NCBI GenBank assembly: GCA_965601975.1
Contig: OZ271856.1
Coordinates: forward strand, 186,001 to 250,000
DNA length: 64,000 bases
Direction: 5' to 3'
From: JANQIO01 sp965601975
GTDB taxonomy: Bacteria; Pseudomonadota; Gammaproteobacteria; Pseudomonadales; Halieaceae
Positions 44,365 to 53,233 of this stretch are shown here, piece by piece. Under the pieces are notes generated by a model. It saw nothing but the letters and a program-made list of their open reading frames with translations. It was not told the DNA's origin and searched no databases. Every line of letters starts with the position of its first letter. Position 1 is the first letter of the stretch. A program made the position numbers and the translations under genes.

Positions 44365-44649
44365 ATGGCCCAGAACAGACGACAAGGCCTGGCAGAGATC
44401 CCCGACCACTTCGATCGCCTGCTGAGTCCTGAACAGGAAGAGTCGCTGAATATGGCGGAGCTCCATGGCTGGAAGGTGAAGTTTGTTCGCCGGCCAACCA
44501 TCGTGCTCGTCCATGAGAACGGTGAAACATTGGGTGTGCTGGAGGAAGACGGGAACCTGAACCTTGACGCCAACGTACGTGAGCGGGGCGCCCGGATTGT
44601 GGCTGAAGAAATACCCCGAGGGTCCAGCGAGGATCGACTCCTGATCTGA
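44365..44649 (+). CDS. Small conserved-looking protein of unknown function, CRP-controlled
   Basis: A 94-aa soluble, acidic-basic mixed protein. The central stretch, GWKVKFVRRPTIVLVHENGETLGVLEEDG, reads as short beta strands with a turn, and the rest is polar. I have a faint recollection of similar short proteins in marine gammaproteobacteria, but no named family. It is real on structural grounds: AAGGG upstream, two CRP-like sites ahead and a textbook terminator directly behind, giving a single-gene transcription unit. Confidence 0.75.
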   Translation: MAQNRRQGLAEIPDHFDRLLSPEQEESLNMAELHGWKVKFVRRPTIVLVHENGETLGVLEEDGNLNLDANVRERGARIVAEEIPRGSSEDRLLI

Positions 44650-44667
44650 CTCCCTGATAAAAAACAG

Positions 44668-44700
44668 CGCCCGCCGCCGAGAGGCCGCGGGCGTTTTTTT
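44668..44700. terminator. Rho-independent terminator, probably bidirectional
   Basis: CGCCCGC (44668-44674) pairs with GCGGGCG (44687-44693), with an inner GCC-GAGA-GGC stem, followed by seven T on the plus strand. A run of A just upstream gives a T-tract on the minus strand, so it can also end the flavoprotein operon that stops at 44712. Confidence 0.9.
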
Positions 44701-44711
44701 GCGCGCGAAAC

Positions 44712-46577
44712 TTACGCGGCGGGCAGCTCCGACACAGCGCGGAACGCCTCGTCGATGGCCACGTGGGTGTAGGCGGAAGCCCCCGCGTCGGAATTGGCGA
44801 AGGTAATGGCCCCGTAAGGCTTGCTGGCGAGCTGGTGCGGCGCCTGGCCGTCGGGGAAGTCCGGGTCCCACAGGTCCATGTACTCGTAGGAATAGCCGTG
44901 GGGCCAGCGGTTCACGGTGATGGCAAGAATGTCTTTTTGCACGTCGAACCCGGCCGGCCCGAGCAGCCCGTCCAGCACCGTGCGCACCTCGCGCTCGTAG
45001 TCCTCGAAGCGCATGGCCAGCATGGTCTGGCGCGACGCGCGCAGCTGGTCCTTGAGCGTGACGGCTTCAGGGGGAGGGGAGATGGTCCCCCAGAACACCA
45101 GCGGTACCGGCCCCATATCATCCATGGGATGGCTGTAGCCCCCGGTGTTAATGCCGTTGAACAGGAACAGTCGGGCGTGCAAACGACCGGGACAGCGCAC
45201 AACGTTGATGCCCAGGTCGTCCATGGGCTTGCCGGAGCGGAGCAGTACATTGGTGAGCACCAGCGGGGTTTTCACCTGGTAGCTCAAGGCCTCGCGCTGC
45301 TGCTCTGGCAGGTCCCGGCAGAGATAGGGAATGACCGAGTGGTAGCAGGCCATGACACAGTGCCGGCTCCGCACCCGCTGGGCGGTGCCGTTGAGGACGT
45401 AGGTTGTCTCGGTGCCTCCGGTCCGGTTCGACACCTGGGTGACGGTAGCGTTCAGTCGCAGGCGCACCTTCGATCCAGCGGCATCCAGCTGCGAATAGTC
45501 AAAGCGTGCCACCGACACATTGTCAGCCGTGGTGCCCGGCGCCACTGCGGGGATGAGCTGGTGCACCTGTAATCGTGCGACGCCCGCATTGCCATCGGGG
45601 AACATTGCGACCGGGTAATTCCAGCCCTCGGCCTCGTCGCCCAACCCGAGCAGGTTTAGCCCTGGCAGGCCCTCCCACATGGCTTCACCGGCCGACAGTG
45701 CGCGCACCTCCAGCCCGTAGTTGCCGTGCGTGGTCTTGGCTAGCAGTTGCTGCACCTCGTCACCGGCACCCAGATGACGTTGCAGGAACTCCGGGTAGCT
45801 GATGCTGGACAGGTACTCCCAGATCTCCTCCTCGGACTTGTCAGGGAACAGGTTTTTCTGGCTCGCGTACAGGCGCTTCAGCTGCTGCTTCGCTGCATCG
45901 CTGACCGGGAATTCATCGATGGGCTCCAGGGACTTGCCGGGCAGGTACCCGAGCAGGCTGAAGCCCGTCACCAGCTTGTCGACGCCGTAGGTGTCCTTGT
46001 CGAACCAGATCGCCGGTCCCTTCCGGCTGTTATTGCCGTAGTCGAATTCCATCTGGCGACGCATCTTCTTCACATTGATGCCGAGCTCGTCCATCAGGCC
46101 GTTCACTGTGTCGCTGAACTCCCAGTGCTCCAGGTTGTGGGTGCCCCCGAGCGACAGGCGCATCTTGCCACCCTGGTGGAACTCGTTGCGGCGCGCGTGG
46201 CCGCCGAAGTCGTCGTGATTTTCCAGGATCAGGATTCGCGCATCCGCGCCAAAGCGCTGCTGGTAGAAGCGCGCCGCGGCCAGGCCGGAAATGCCCCCAC
46301 CGACCACCACCAGGTCGTACTCTTCATCGAGCAGGGCAGCGTTGCTGAAGTTCGCGCCGTCGCGCAGGGCATGGGCGACGCTCTCAACGCCGGGCTGCGA
46401 TCCGCGCAGGCCGGTCAACGTCGGCGGATAGCCGGCGAGTGCCGGAGACTCGCCCGAGGGCGCGGCGACGGCGCCCTGTCCCAGGGCCAGGCCGAGAGCA
46501 GCCAGGCCGGTATCGTGGATAAAGTCACGCCGCGTGATATCCCGCTGCATGCCCAGCTTGCGATCGTTCTTCTTCAT
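44712..46577 (-). CDS. Tat-exported FAD/NAD(P)-binding flavoprotein (amine-oxidase-like)
   Basis: A 621-aa protein. The N-terminus has a twin-arginine signal (ITRRDFI followed by a hydrophobic GLAALGLALG core), so it is folded with cofactor before export. The FAD Rossmann motif VVVGGGISGLAAA begins near residue 100, then a GGHARRNEF region as in flavin amine oxidases. ATG 46577 is chosen because GGGAG lies six bases upstream and the Tat motif follows directly. It lies 16 bp behind a secreted NTF2-like gene. Substrate unknown. Confidence 0.85.
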   Translation of the reverse strand: MKKNDRKLGMQRDITRRDFIHDTGLAALGLALGQGAVAAPSGESPALAGYPPTLTGLRGSQPGVESVAHALRDGANFSNAALLDEEYDLVVVGGGISGLAAARFYQQRFGADARILILENHDDFGGHARRNEFHQGGKMRLSLGGTHNLEHWEFSDTVNGLMDELGINVKKMRRQMEFDYGNNSRKGPAIWFDKDTYGVDKLVTGFSLLGYLPGKSLEPIDEFPVSDAAKQQLKRLYASQKNLFPDKSEEEIWEYLSSISYPEFLQRHLGAGDEVQQLLAKTTHGNYGLEVRALSAGEAMWEGLPGLNLLGLGDEAEGWNYPVAMFPDGNAGVARLQVHQLIPAVAPGTTADNVSVARFDYSQLDAAGSKVRLRLNATVTQVSNRTGGTETTYVLNGTAQRVRSRHCVMACYHSVIPYLCRDLPEQQREALSYQVKTPLVLTNVLLRSGKPMDDLGINVVRCPGRLHARLFLFNGINTGGYSHPMDDMGPVPLVFWGTISPPPEAVTLKDQLRASRQTMLAMRFEDYEREVRTVLDGLLGPAGFDVQKDILAITVNRWPHGYSYEYMDLWDPDFPDGQAPHQLASKPYGAITFANSDAGASAYTHVAIDEAFRAVSELPAA

Positions 46578-46593
46578 GGGTGGACTCCCGGGG

Positions 46594-47043
46594 TCAGAAC
46601 CCGTGAGCGCTGCAGTCGATATCCGCGTAGGCGGTGAACTGCCAGCGCCCTTCCTTGAGGTCAGCCAGGTACCAGCCGCATGAGACCTCGGTGGCGCCGC
46701 CCTCGTAGCTGTCGAGCCAGCTTGCCTTGAAGGCGACGGTGCTCGCATTGAGCTGGTCCACGGTGAGTTTCTGTAGCTCTGCCTTGAGCCAGCCATCCGA
46801 CAGCCACTCGTACATGGGTTCGCGCAGCCAGCTGTCATGGTCGGACACGGTGACGGCCCCGTCGGCCTCGTGGGTGGTCACGGTGTCGGCGTAATGGTCC
46901 AGGATGGCATCGATTTTCTCTCCGGGTTTTTCAGCCCAGAGTGGCGCATAGTCATCCCGGTACCAGGCTTCCGGCGAAGCGGGTTCCTGGGCCAGGACGG
47001 TAGCGCTGAGCAGGGCAGTCAGGTAAACAACAAGGAATTTCAC
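46594..47043 (-). CDS. Small secreted NTF2-like (SnoaL/DUF4440-type) protein
   Basis: A 149-aa protein with a Sec signal peptide (about residues 1-18, cleavage near VLA-QEP). The mature part, with ILDHYADTV near its start and KEGRWQFTAYADIDC at its end, has the pattern of the NTF2-like cone fold. It starts with GTG 47043 behind GGAGGTG at about five bases. TATACT at 47074-47079 (minus) could be the -10 of this two-gene operon with the Tat flavoprotein. The pairing suggests a shared periplasmic task. Confidence 0.7.
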   Translation of the reverse strand: MKFLVVYLTALLSATVLAQEPASPEAWYRDDYAPLWAEKPGEKIDAILDHYADTVTTHEADGAVTVSDHDSWLREPMYEWLSDGWLKAELQKLTVDQLNASTVAFKASWLDSYEGGATEVSCGWYLADLKEGRWQFTAYADIDCSAHGF

Positions 47044-47154
47044 GTGGACACCTCCCGTTCCAGAGCGTCGCCGAGTATAGCAACGGGTTCTCACCGGCAG
47101 CGTAGCGGCGTATAGGCTCGGACGGAGGCAGGGGGCCGCTCCCGCGGCTGGCGT

Positions 47155-47499
47155 CTAGAAAGGAATATCGTCGTCGTAGGCGTCTGCAGGCGGCACATCC
47201 TGGGGTGGCGCCGATGCGTCCTGCGCAGCGTCGTCCTCAGAGACGATCTTCCAGCCCTGCAGATTGTTGAAGTAGCGCCCATTGTACTCGCGGCCGCGTA
47301 TATCGAAGCTGACGGTCACCGTTTGCCCGGGCTGCAGGTCGTCCAGCAGGCTGACCTTGTCCTGCACGAACTCCAGGTTGATCTCCTGCGGGTACTTCCC
47401 GTCCTCGACGATCACCACCATCTCCCGCTTGGTAAAGCCGCTGTCGAAGGTTTTGGGTTCCTGGAGCAGTTTGATTTTTCCGGTGAGTTCGTAGGCCAC
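47155..47499 (-). CDS. DUF3127 OB-fold protein with an SSB-like C-terminal tip
   Basis: A 114-aa protein. Residues 1-85 form a DUF3127 domain (AYELTGKIK, FDIRGREYNGRYFNNLQGW), a compact beta-rich OB-like fold. A linker rich in D, A and P then leads to the C-terminal residues DDDIPF, identical to the last six residues of E. coli SSB, the peptide that recruits DNA-repair and replication partners. GTG 47499 is chosen with GGAA upstream. It is divergent from a methyltransferase across a 179-bp gap. A role at single-stranded DNA is a strong but untested inference. Confidence 0.82.
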   Translation of the reverse strand: MAYELTGKIKLLQEPKTFDSGFTKREMVVIVEDGKYPQEINLEFVQDKVSLLDDLQPGQTVTVSFDIRGREYNGRYFNNLQGWKIVSEDDAAQDASAPPQDVPPADAYDDDIPF

Positions 47500-47561
47500 G
47501 GTAAGGGTTCCGGCAGATGGACGAGAAAAAGTGGCGGGCTCATCAGGTTGAGCCAGACGCC

Positions 47562-47580
47562 CGCGAAGTATAACTTCGCG
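47562..47580. promoter_or_regulatory. 19-bp perfect palindrome between DUF3127 and methyltransferase genes
   Basis: CGCGAAGT-ATA-ACTTCGCG has two exactly complementary 8-base arms around a 3-base centre. It includes TATAAC on the plus strand and TATACT on the minus strand, both -10-like, so a protein bound here would block divergent promoters. It does not match the LexA consensus I know. Confidence 0.5.
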
Positions 47581-47678
47581 CGCCGGCGAACGACAGCCAG
47601 CTATGTCCGATACGGCATGAGCCTTGCCGGCCCGGGCGCCGTATAACCGATCGAGCAATCTGGCGAGACCCGAGCAGC

Positions 47679-48377
47679 ATGACTGAGAAATCAAATCCTT
47701 TCCTGGAACTATTCGAAGATCCTGAGCACGCCGCCCGGTATGCTGACGGCCCTGCCAGGTTCGTGCCGGGCCTTCATGCCCTGCACCGCATGGCCGGTAT
47801 TCTTATCCGCGAGTATGCACCCCATGATGCCCATGTCCTGATACACGGTGCAGGCGGAGGATTGGAGATTGAAGCGTTTGCCAGGGAGAATCCCAAATGG
47901 GCCTTTCAGGGCGTTGAGCCCGCGAAGCCCATGCTGGATGAGGCGAGGATGCGGCTGGGCACCCTCAACGACCGGGTGTCGCTTCATCATGGTTATGCTG
48001 AAGACGCGCCTGCGGGGCCCTTTGATGCCGCCACCAGCCTTCTAACGCTCCATTTCCTGAACGCCGCCGAACGCCAGGAGACCGTGTCTGAAATTGTGCG
48101 TCGGCTGAAGCCCGGCGCTCCGCTTGTGGTGGCGCATTGCAGTTTTCCTCAAGATCCCAGATACCGGGATGCCTGGCTCGCCAGGCATCGGGAGTTTGTC
48201 ATCGCCTCGGGGGTTGACCCGGAAGAAGCTGAAAAGGCGCGCAAGGACATCTCTGAAAGCCTTGATGTGCTCGATCCCGAAGTCGACGAAAAAATCTTGT
48301 GCGACGCGGGCCTTGCGGAAGTCACACTGTTCTACACGGCATTCACCTGGCGAGGCTGGGTTGGGCGTGCTTTGTGA
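47679..48377 (+). CDS. Class I SAM-dependent methyltransferase
   Basis: A 232-aa methyltransferase fold resembling CmoA-type proteins in length and order. Motif I is VLIHGAGGGLEIEAF near residue 53, where the usual LDLGCG is changed to LIHGAGGG; the acidic residue after strand 2 is in FQGVEPAKPML, and LLTLHFLNAAERQ matches post-motif III. The C-terminal WRGWVGRAL is aromatic. Substrate unknown; the replacement of the motif I aspartate and cysteine is unusual but GxGxG geometry is retained. Confidence 0.85.
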   Translation: MTEKSNPFLELFEDPEHAARYADGPARFVPGLHALHRMAGILIREYAPHDAHVLIHGAGGGLEIEAFARENPKWAFQGVEPAKPMLDEARMRLGTLNDRVSLHHGYAEDAPAGPFDAATSLLTLHFLNAAERQETVSEIVRRLKPGAPLVVAHCSFPQDPRYRDAWLARHREFVIASGVDPEEAEKARKDISESLDVLDPEVDEKILCDAGLAEVTLFYTAFTWRGWVGRAL

Positions 48378-48444
48378 GGGGTGTTTACTACGACGAGGTA
48401 GAAAGAACTCGATGGATTCATAAGCCGGGTCTTCCACAAACCTC

Positions 48445-49203
48445 TTATTGAGCTTCCCCGTCTACCCACTCCGCGTCGATGGCCTCGGCGGCGCGGCGAA
48501 TGGCATCAAGCACCGGTGGAATGTTTTCGGCGTTGGTGGAACGCACGACGAGCTCGGCTCCGATTTGCCCATTGCGAAAGAACGGGTAAGAACCGATGGA
48601 GACCTGGGGGTTTGCATCCTGTATCGCGGCGAGACCGTCTGCCATTTCACTTTCCGGCGCGAATACAGTGACCGCATCGGATAGCATGGGCTCGGCTCCC
48701 GCCAGTTCACCCCGCAGTCCCTCGAGCATGCCGCGCATGATCCCGGGGATTCCTGCCAGCATGAATACATTGTCTTTGCGCACGCCCGGGGCGCTGCTTT
48801 TGGGATTTCTCACCAGGCCCCCGCCTTCGGGTACCCGCGCCATGCGCTTGCGCGCTTCTGTCAGTTCCTCCGCCCCGTAATACTCAGCCAGCATTTGCAG
48901 GGCCTCGTCGTTGTAGGTCACCTCTACGTCAAATGCGCCGGCGACGGCGTCTACCGTGATGTCGTCATGGGTCGGGCCTATGCCGCCGGTGGTGAAACAG
49001 TAGTCGCAACGCTCGCGAAGCGCATTCACCGCCTCGATGATGGCCGGGCGATCGTCGCCAACGATCCGCACTTCACTCAGAACCACACCTTCTTCGTTCA
49101 GCCACTTTGCCAGGTAGGCAATATTGGCGTCCTGGGTGCGCCCGGACAGGATTTCATCGCCGATCACCACGAGGCCCGCGGTAACGCTTGTTGATTGGGT
49201 CAT
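48445..49203 (-). CDS. CinA N-terminal (MoaB/Mog-like) domain protein
   Basis: A 252-aa COG1058 protein: AGLVVIGDEILSGRTQDAN, TTGGIGPTHDDIT and LAGIPGIM are the nucleotide- or molybdopterin-binding motifs. Full CinA has a second C-terminal PncC amidase domain, which is absent, so this is the stand-alone form with possible ADP-ribose pyrophosphatase activity. ATG 49203 (MTQSTSVTAG) is chosen; an earlier ATG adds 12 unlikely residues. It converges with the methyltransferase gene. Confidence 0.88.
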   Translation of the reverse strand: MTQSTSVTAGLVVIGDEILSGRTQDANIAYLAKWLNEEGVVLSEVRIVGDDRPAIIEAVNALRERCDYCFTTGGIGPTHDDITVDAVAGAFDVEVTYNDEALQMLAEYYGAEELTEARKRMARVPEGGGLVRNPKSSAPGVRKDNVFMLAGIPGIMRGMLEGLRGELAGAEPMLSDAVTVFAPESEMADGLAAIQDANPQVSIGSYPFFRNGQIGAELVVRSTNAENIPPVLDAIRRAAEAIDAEWVDGEAQ

Positions 49204-49275
49204 GCTCTGGTTGCTCCGCTGAGGGGTGGCTGGCGCCAACCGTCCAATCCGCCGCTCATGGTTGATGCCGGGACG

Positions 49276-50667
49276 TCAGCGACTTGCCGTGTCCGCCGGT
49301 TTTGCGCCGTGGCCAAAACGCTGGCGAAAATCGTGTAGTTGCAGTGTGAATTCATCGGCGGTCATGAACTCCGCATCCGTTGCCTCGGGCTTTTCCTGTT
49401 TCCTGTACCAGTCGGCGTAGTGCTTAAAATCCACCGAAAATCCCTGGTAGTGGCTGGAGTAGGTGCGTACTGATATCACAGGCACTTCCTCTGAGAAGTC
49501 AAACTGCATCAACCGCAGCCAGCCGTCACCGATGCCGATCAGCCGATCAGCGATACCGCGGATGCTCGGGTCCACGTCCAGCAGTGACTGGCCGCGATCC
49601 TGGTAATCAGCCAAAACCTGGATGACCTCGTTTCCCTCGGCATTGGTGTCAAAACGCACAGCCTGCCCGTGCCGATGGCCACACAGGACAAGAAATATAT
49701 GGTCATTTGGATAAATCAGCTTCTCGAACAATTGCTGTGCGGAGTTATGCTGATCGGGGTCGAGCGCGGCCAGATCAATAAGCGGATTGGCTACCCGCTC
49801 GCCGTCCTTGTTCAGGAAGTCATGGGTCGTGAGGATGGTGGGACGGTCGGGAAATTCTCGCAGCACGAGTTGCGCCCAGGTGATCGCTTCATCGGGAGGG
49901 CTCATTTCCAGGGCAATATGCAGGAACTCATAGCCGCCGGCGGAAAACACGTGGGCCGAACTTGTGCCGCCGCTGTGGCTGGACACGTACCAGGGCTTGT
50001 CACGAAAAAACGCGCTGTCCGAACCAAAGGCAGAGCGGAAATTTTCCAGGCCGCCAACGTGCAGGGCGCCGATCACCTCCCGGTCGCTGGTATCGACATT
50101 GTCCGAGAAGATTGCTTTCAGCAGGCTGCCGGGGTAGCGGGCATCGGTCCACATGGCGTCGAAATCATGGTTACCCGGTACCACGGAGAAGGGCAATTCC
50201 GCCTCTGCCAGAATCCTGTAACCGGAAATCGCCAGCGGAATCTCGAAGTCCAGTGTTTCGGGGCCGTAGCCGATCTCACCGGACAATGCGATAGGGGAGA
50301 AGCGTGTGTAGTCAAAACCCCGCTTCCGGTGCTCCTCATCCATCAGGAAGCTCTGGCGCTGCCACACGTCGCCCACGGATGTGGCGAACACAATATCGCC
50401 ACCGTTGCTCACGCTGTTGTCCGCTATGTACTGCAGCATGCCCAGGAACTGGTCCGAGGCATTGATCGGAAACTCGTCGTGACCGCGCAACTCCTGGCCT
50501 TTCTGGTGGCGGAAGTCGACCATATTCTGGGTATCCGGGATAACGGCCAGGGTGAAGCGCTCATTCGTTGTGTCTGCTGCAGCTGCCGGCGCGGTCCACG
50601 GCAGGGGCTGGAGAGCGAGCAGGGCGAGCAGCGCCAGCGTGGCAGCAGTGTTTTTCCCGTGAGTCAA
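49276..50667 (-). CDS. Secreted calcineurin-like metallophosphoesterase
   Basis: A 463-aa protein with a signal peptide (cleavage near AAA-DTT). The dinuclear metal motifs are in order: IPDTQN, SVGDVW, PGNHDFD, TTHDF and GHRHG. It starts with TTG 50667, preceded by AGGAG at about six bases. The substrate is unknown; periplasmic or extracellular phosphate scavenging is a common role. It sits between CinA-N and a divergent glycosidase gene. Confidence 0.86.
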   Translation of the reverse strand: MTHGKNTAATLALLALLALQPLPWTAPAAAADTTNERFTLAVIPDTQNMVDFRHQKGQELRGHDEFPINASDQFLGMLQYIADNSVSNGGDIVFATSVGDVWQRQSFLMDEEHRKRGFDYTRFSPIALSGEIGYGPETLDFEIPLAISGYRILAEAELPFSVVPGNHDFDAMWTDARYPGSLLKAIFSDNVDTSDREVIGALHVGGLENFRSAFGSDSAFFRDKPWYVSSHSGGTSSAHVFSAGGYEFLHIALEMSPPDEAITWAQLVLREFPDRPTILTTHDFLNKDGERVANPLIDLAALDPDQHNSAQQLFEKLIYPNDHIFLVLCGHRHGQAVRFDTNAEGNEVIQVLADYQDRGQSLLDVDPSIRGIADRLIGIGDGWLRLMQFDFSEEVPVISVRTYSSHYQGFSVDFKHYADWYRKQEKPEATDAEFMTADEFTLQLHDFRQRFGHGAKPADTASR

Positions 50668-50944
50668 TGTGCTCTCCTCTGGATGAACGATGGCAACGTT
50701 GTCGGCACGCAGTCCAAGCTGTGTGACAGGTATGACTACAGTGTGAACCGATGCGTGCAACAGGGTAAAGCAAACGCCATCTATGCGCAGCATCGCGCGC
50801 CACGGAAGGGTGGTTCACTCACAGTGGCATTTCCTGCCCCGTGGCAGGGAGATCGGTTTATGGCAATAAAGCGTTTCTCGGATGACAATGGCGTTTTGTT
50901 GTTGCGTCGGACAGACATCCAGGCGCGCTGCCAGGAAAGTGGAC
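50668..50944. other. Divergent intergenic region, metallophosphoesterase / GH3
   Basis: No gene is supported here. CCTGCC-CCGT-GGCAGG at 50833-50848 is a perfect small hairpin without a T-run. A TGTGA-like half-site (50754 region) is not a full CRP palindrome. Promoters for both flanking genes must lie here, but I see no convincing -35/-10 pair. Confidence 0.45.
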
Positions 50945-53065
50945 ATGACAGACTTCGCGCCTGAGAAAGGCTTGCACCCGGACGAAATCAATCGTCGTAT
51001 CGACGCCGCGCTCGAAGAAATGACCCTCGAAGAGAAGGTCTACATGATGTCGGGGCACGGTGTGTTCAAGCAGATGCAGGAAAGCGGCATGCGCTGGGGC
51101 GGGCATCCCTACCAGTGTGGCGGCGGTTGTGAGCGTCTCGGCGTTCCCGCCCTCTACTTTACTGACGGCCCCCGCGGTGTGGCGCGTGGAAACTCGACCT
51201 GCTTTCCCTGCTCGATGGCGCGCGGTGCGGCCTGGGACAGGGATCTGGAGCGCCGAATCGGCGAGGTCATGGGTGTGGAGGCGCGCGCCCAGGACTGCAC
51301 GCTGTCGGGCGCTGTCTGTGTAAACCTGCTGCGCCATCCCGGCTGGGGGCGCGCCCAGGAAACCTATGGTGAGGACCCCTACCATGTCGGCGAGCTCGGC
51401 GCGGCCCTGGCCACCGGTATCCAGACGCACAATGTGGTTGCGACCGTTAAACACTATGCGCTGAATTCCATCGAAAACGCGCGCTTCAAAGTCGACGTGC
51501 GCATTGACCAGCGAACCCTGCGCGAGGTGTACCTGGCCCACTTCAAGCGCATCCTCGATGCAGGCTGCGCCTCGGTGATGAGTGCCTACAACAAGGTCAA
51601 CGGCGAGTATTGTGGCCAACACCGGGAATTGCTGACCGATATCCTGCGCCACGAATGGGGCTTCGACGGGTTTGTGCACTCCGACTGGATAATGGGTGTA
51701 TACGAGCCCTATGGCGCCTCGGCCGGACTGGACGTCGAGAATCCCGAACCCAATCACTTCGGGGCAAAGCTGGTCAATGCGGTTGAAGCAGGCCAGATCG
51801 AGCCCGCTGTCATCGATACCGCATGCCGCAGAATCCTGCGCACGATTTACCGCTTCGCCTGCGCTGAAGATCCCTATAAAAGCTATGAAGAACATATGGT
51901 CGCCAGTGAGGCTCACGTGGCCATCGCACGTGAGGCGGCGGAGAAATCGGCGGTACTGCTCACCAATTCCGGTCTGCTGCCGCTGCAGAAGTCAGCGAAG
52001 ATCGGAGTGTTTGGCAAGCTCGCTGACCTGAAGAATACCGGCGACCACGGTTCGTCAATGGTCCGACCACCCTACGTGGTCACGGCGCTGCAAGGCCTCA
52101 GGAATTACCTTGGCAAAGATGTCGAACTGGCCGCAGGCGATGATGATGATCTGGATGGCGCGGCCGTAGCGGCGCAAGGGCTTGAGGTCGCTGTCGTGAT
52201 TGTCGGAACGACCGCAGAACACGAAGGTGAGTTCATCCCGGGAAATCTGGGTGCCCGTGATGAAAAGCAGGAAGCGGTTGAAGAGACAGCGGAGGCCGCA
52301 TCTGATACAGATTCCGGTGCCTGGGGCGCCGACAAGGATCGCGGCGGTGATCGCGAGGAGCTTCGCCTGCCCGATGAGCAGGTGGCCCTGGTGCTGGCGG
52401 TAGCCGCGGCCAACCCGAATACCGTTGTTGTCATCGTCTCAGGCTCCGCGATTATCTGTGATTGGGCGGGTGAGGTGGCGGCGATCCTCCAGACATTCTA
52501 TTCGGGCATGGAGGGAGGCACGGCGCTGGCCAGGCTGCTCTATGGCGAGGTCAGCCCGTCGGGCAGGCTCCCGTTTACCGTGGCGGAAGATGAATCCCAC
52601 TACCCCTTCTTCGACAAGAACGCCGACGAGATCGAGTACGGTCCGCTGCATGGCTACACGCTGCTGACGGCATCCCGGTCCAGGCCGCAGTTCTGTTTTG
52701 GTCACGGGCTGTCCTACACCGAGTTTGGCTACCGCGCTCTGAAAGCCCGCCGAACCGCCACCGGAGTCGACGTTGAGGTCACCGTGGTCAACACCGGTGC
52801 AAGGGCTGCTGACGAGATCGTCCAGCTCTATATCGGCTTCCCCAACAGGCTGGTGGGGCGCCCCGCGCCATTGCTTCGAGGTTTCGAGCGGATCCCGCTC
52901 GCGGCCGGAGAACGTAAAACCGTGCGGATGTTTGTCACTGAATCAGATCTCAAGTACTGGGATACCGCCAGCAAGAGCTGGCGCCTGGAGCCGGGCCCTC
53001 ACAAAGTCTGCGTCGGCAGTTCCTTCGCTACAGCACAAGACCTGTCGGCCGAGGTTTCGATCTAG
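50945..53065 (+). CDS. Glycoside hydrolase family 3 (beta-glucosidase-like)
   Basis: A 706-aa GH3 enzyme. Residues about 45-330 are the TIM barrel, with TDGPRGVAR, NLLRHPGWGRAQETYGEDPY, KHYALNS and the nucleophile aspartate in VHSDWIMGV. About 345-570 is the GH3 C-terminal sandwich (GTTAEHEGEF), and about 615-705 a fibronectin-III-like domain. No signal peptide is visible, so it is probably cytoplasmic and works on imported oligosaccharides or glycosides. ATG 50945 has AGGAAA upstream; an earlier GTG-like extension adds a cysteine-rich stretch with no family match. Confidence 0.9.
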   Translation: MTDFAPEKGLHPDEINRRIDAALEEMTLEEKVYMMSGHGVFKQMQESGMRWGGHPYQCGGGCERLGVPALYFTDGPRGVARGNSTCFPCSMARGAAWDRDLERRIGEVMGVEARAQDCTLSGAVCVNLLRHPGWGRAQETYGEDPYHVGELGAALATGIQTHNVVATVKHYALNSIENARFKVDVRIDQRTLREVYLAHFKRILDAGCASVMSAYNKVNGEYCGQHRELLTDILRHEWGFDGFVHSDWIMGVYEPYGASAGLDVENPEPNHFGAKLVNAVEAGQIEPAVIDTACRRILRTIYRFACAEDPYKSYEEHMVASEAHVAIAREAAEKSAVLLTNSGLLPLQKSAKIGVFGKLADLKNTGDHGSSMVRPPYVVTALQGLRNYLGKDVELAAGDDDDLDGAAVAAQGLEVAVVIVGTTAEHEGEFIPGNLGARDEKQEAVEETAEAASDTDSGAWGADKDRGGDREELRLPDEQVALVLAVAAANPNTVVVIVSGSAIICDWAGEVAAILQTFYSGMEGGTALARLLYGEVSPSGRLPFTVAEDESHYPFFDKNADEIEYGPLHGYTLLTASRSRPQFCFGHGLSYTEFGYRALKARRTATGVDVEVTVVNTGARAADEIVQLYIGFPNRLVGRPAPLLRGFERIPLAAGERKTVRMFVTESDLKYWDTASKSWRLEPGPHKVCVGSSFATAQDLSAEVSI

Positions 53066-53233
53066 GCTCCCGCCTCTGTGTTCCTGCCAGAAGGCTGCGT
53101 CGGATCCTGGAGAAGCGTGGAGTAGCGCACCTGGGTCCAGCGCGATTGATGAGCTTTTCACAATCAGGCAGTTGGGGAGGCTCGTACTCCTTTACCAATC
53201 GACAACCTGTCTGCACCCGTCCACCAGCTAGCG

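Noticed and set aside
44004..44573. 189-codon minus-strand frame across the CRP-site region
   Set aside because: It covers regulatory palindromes and the 94-aa gene, has no ribosome-binding site and no coherent protein pattern.
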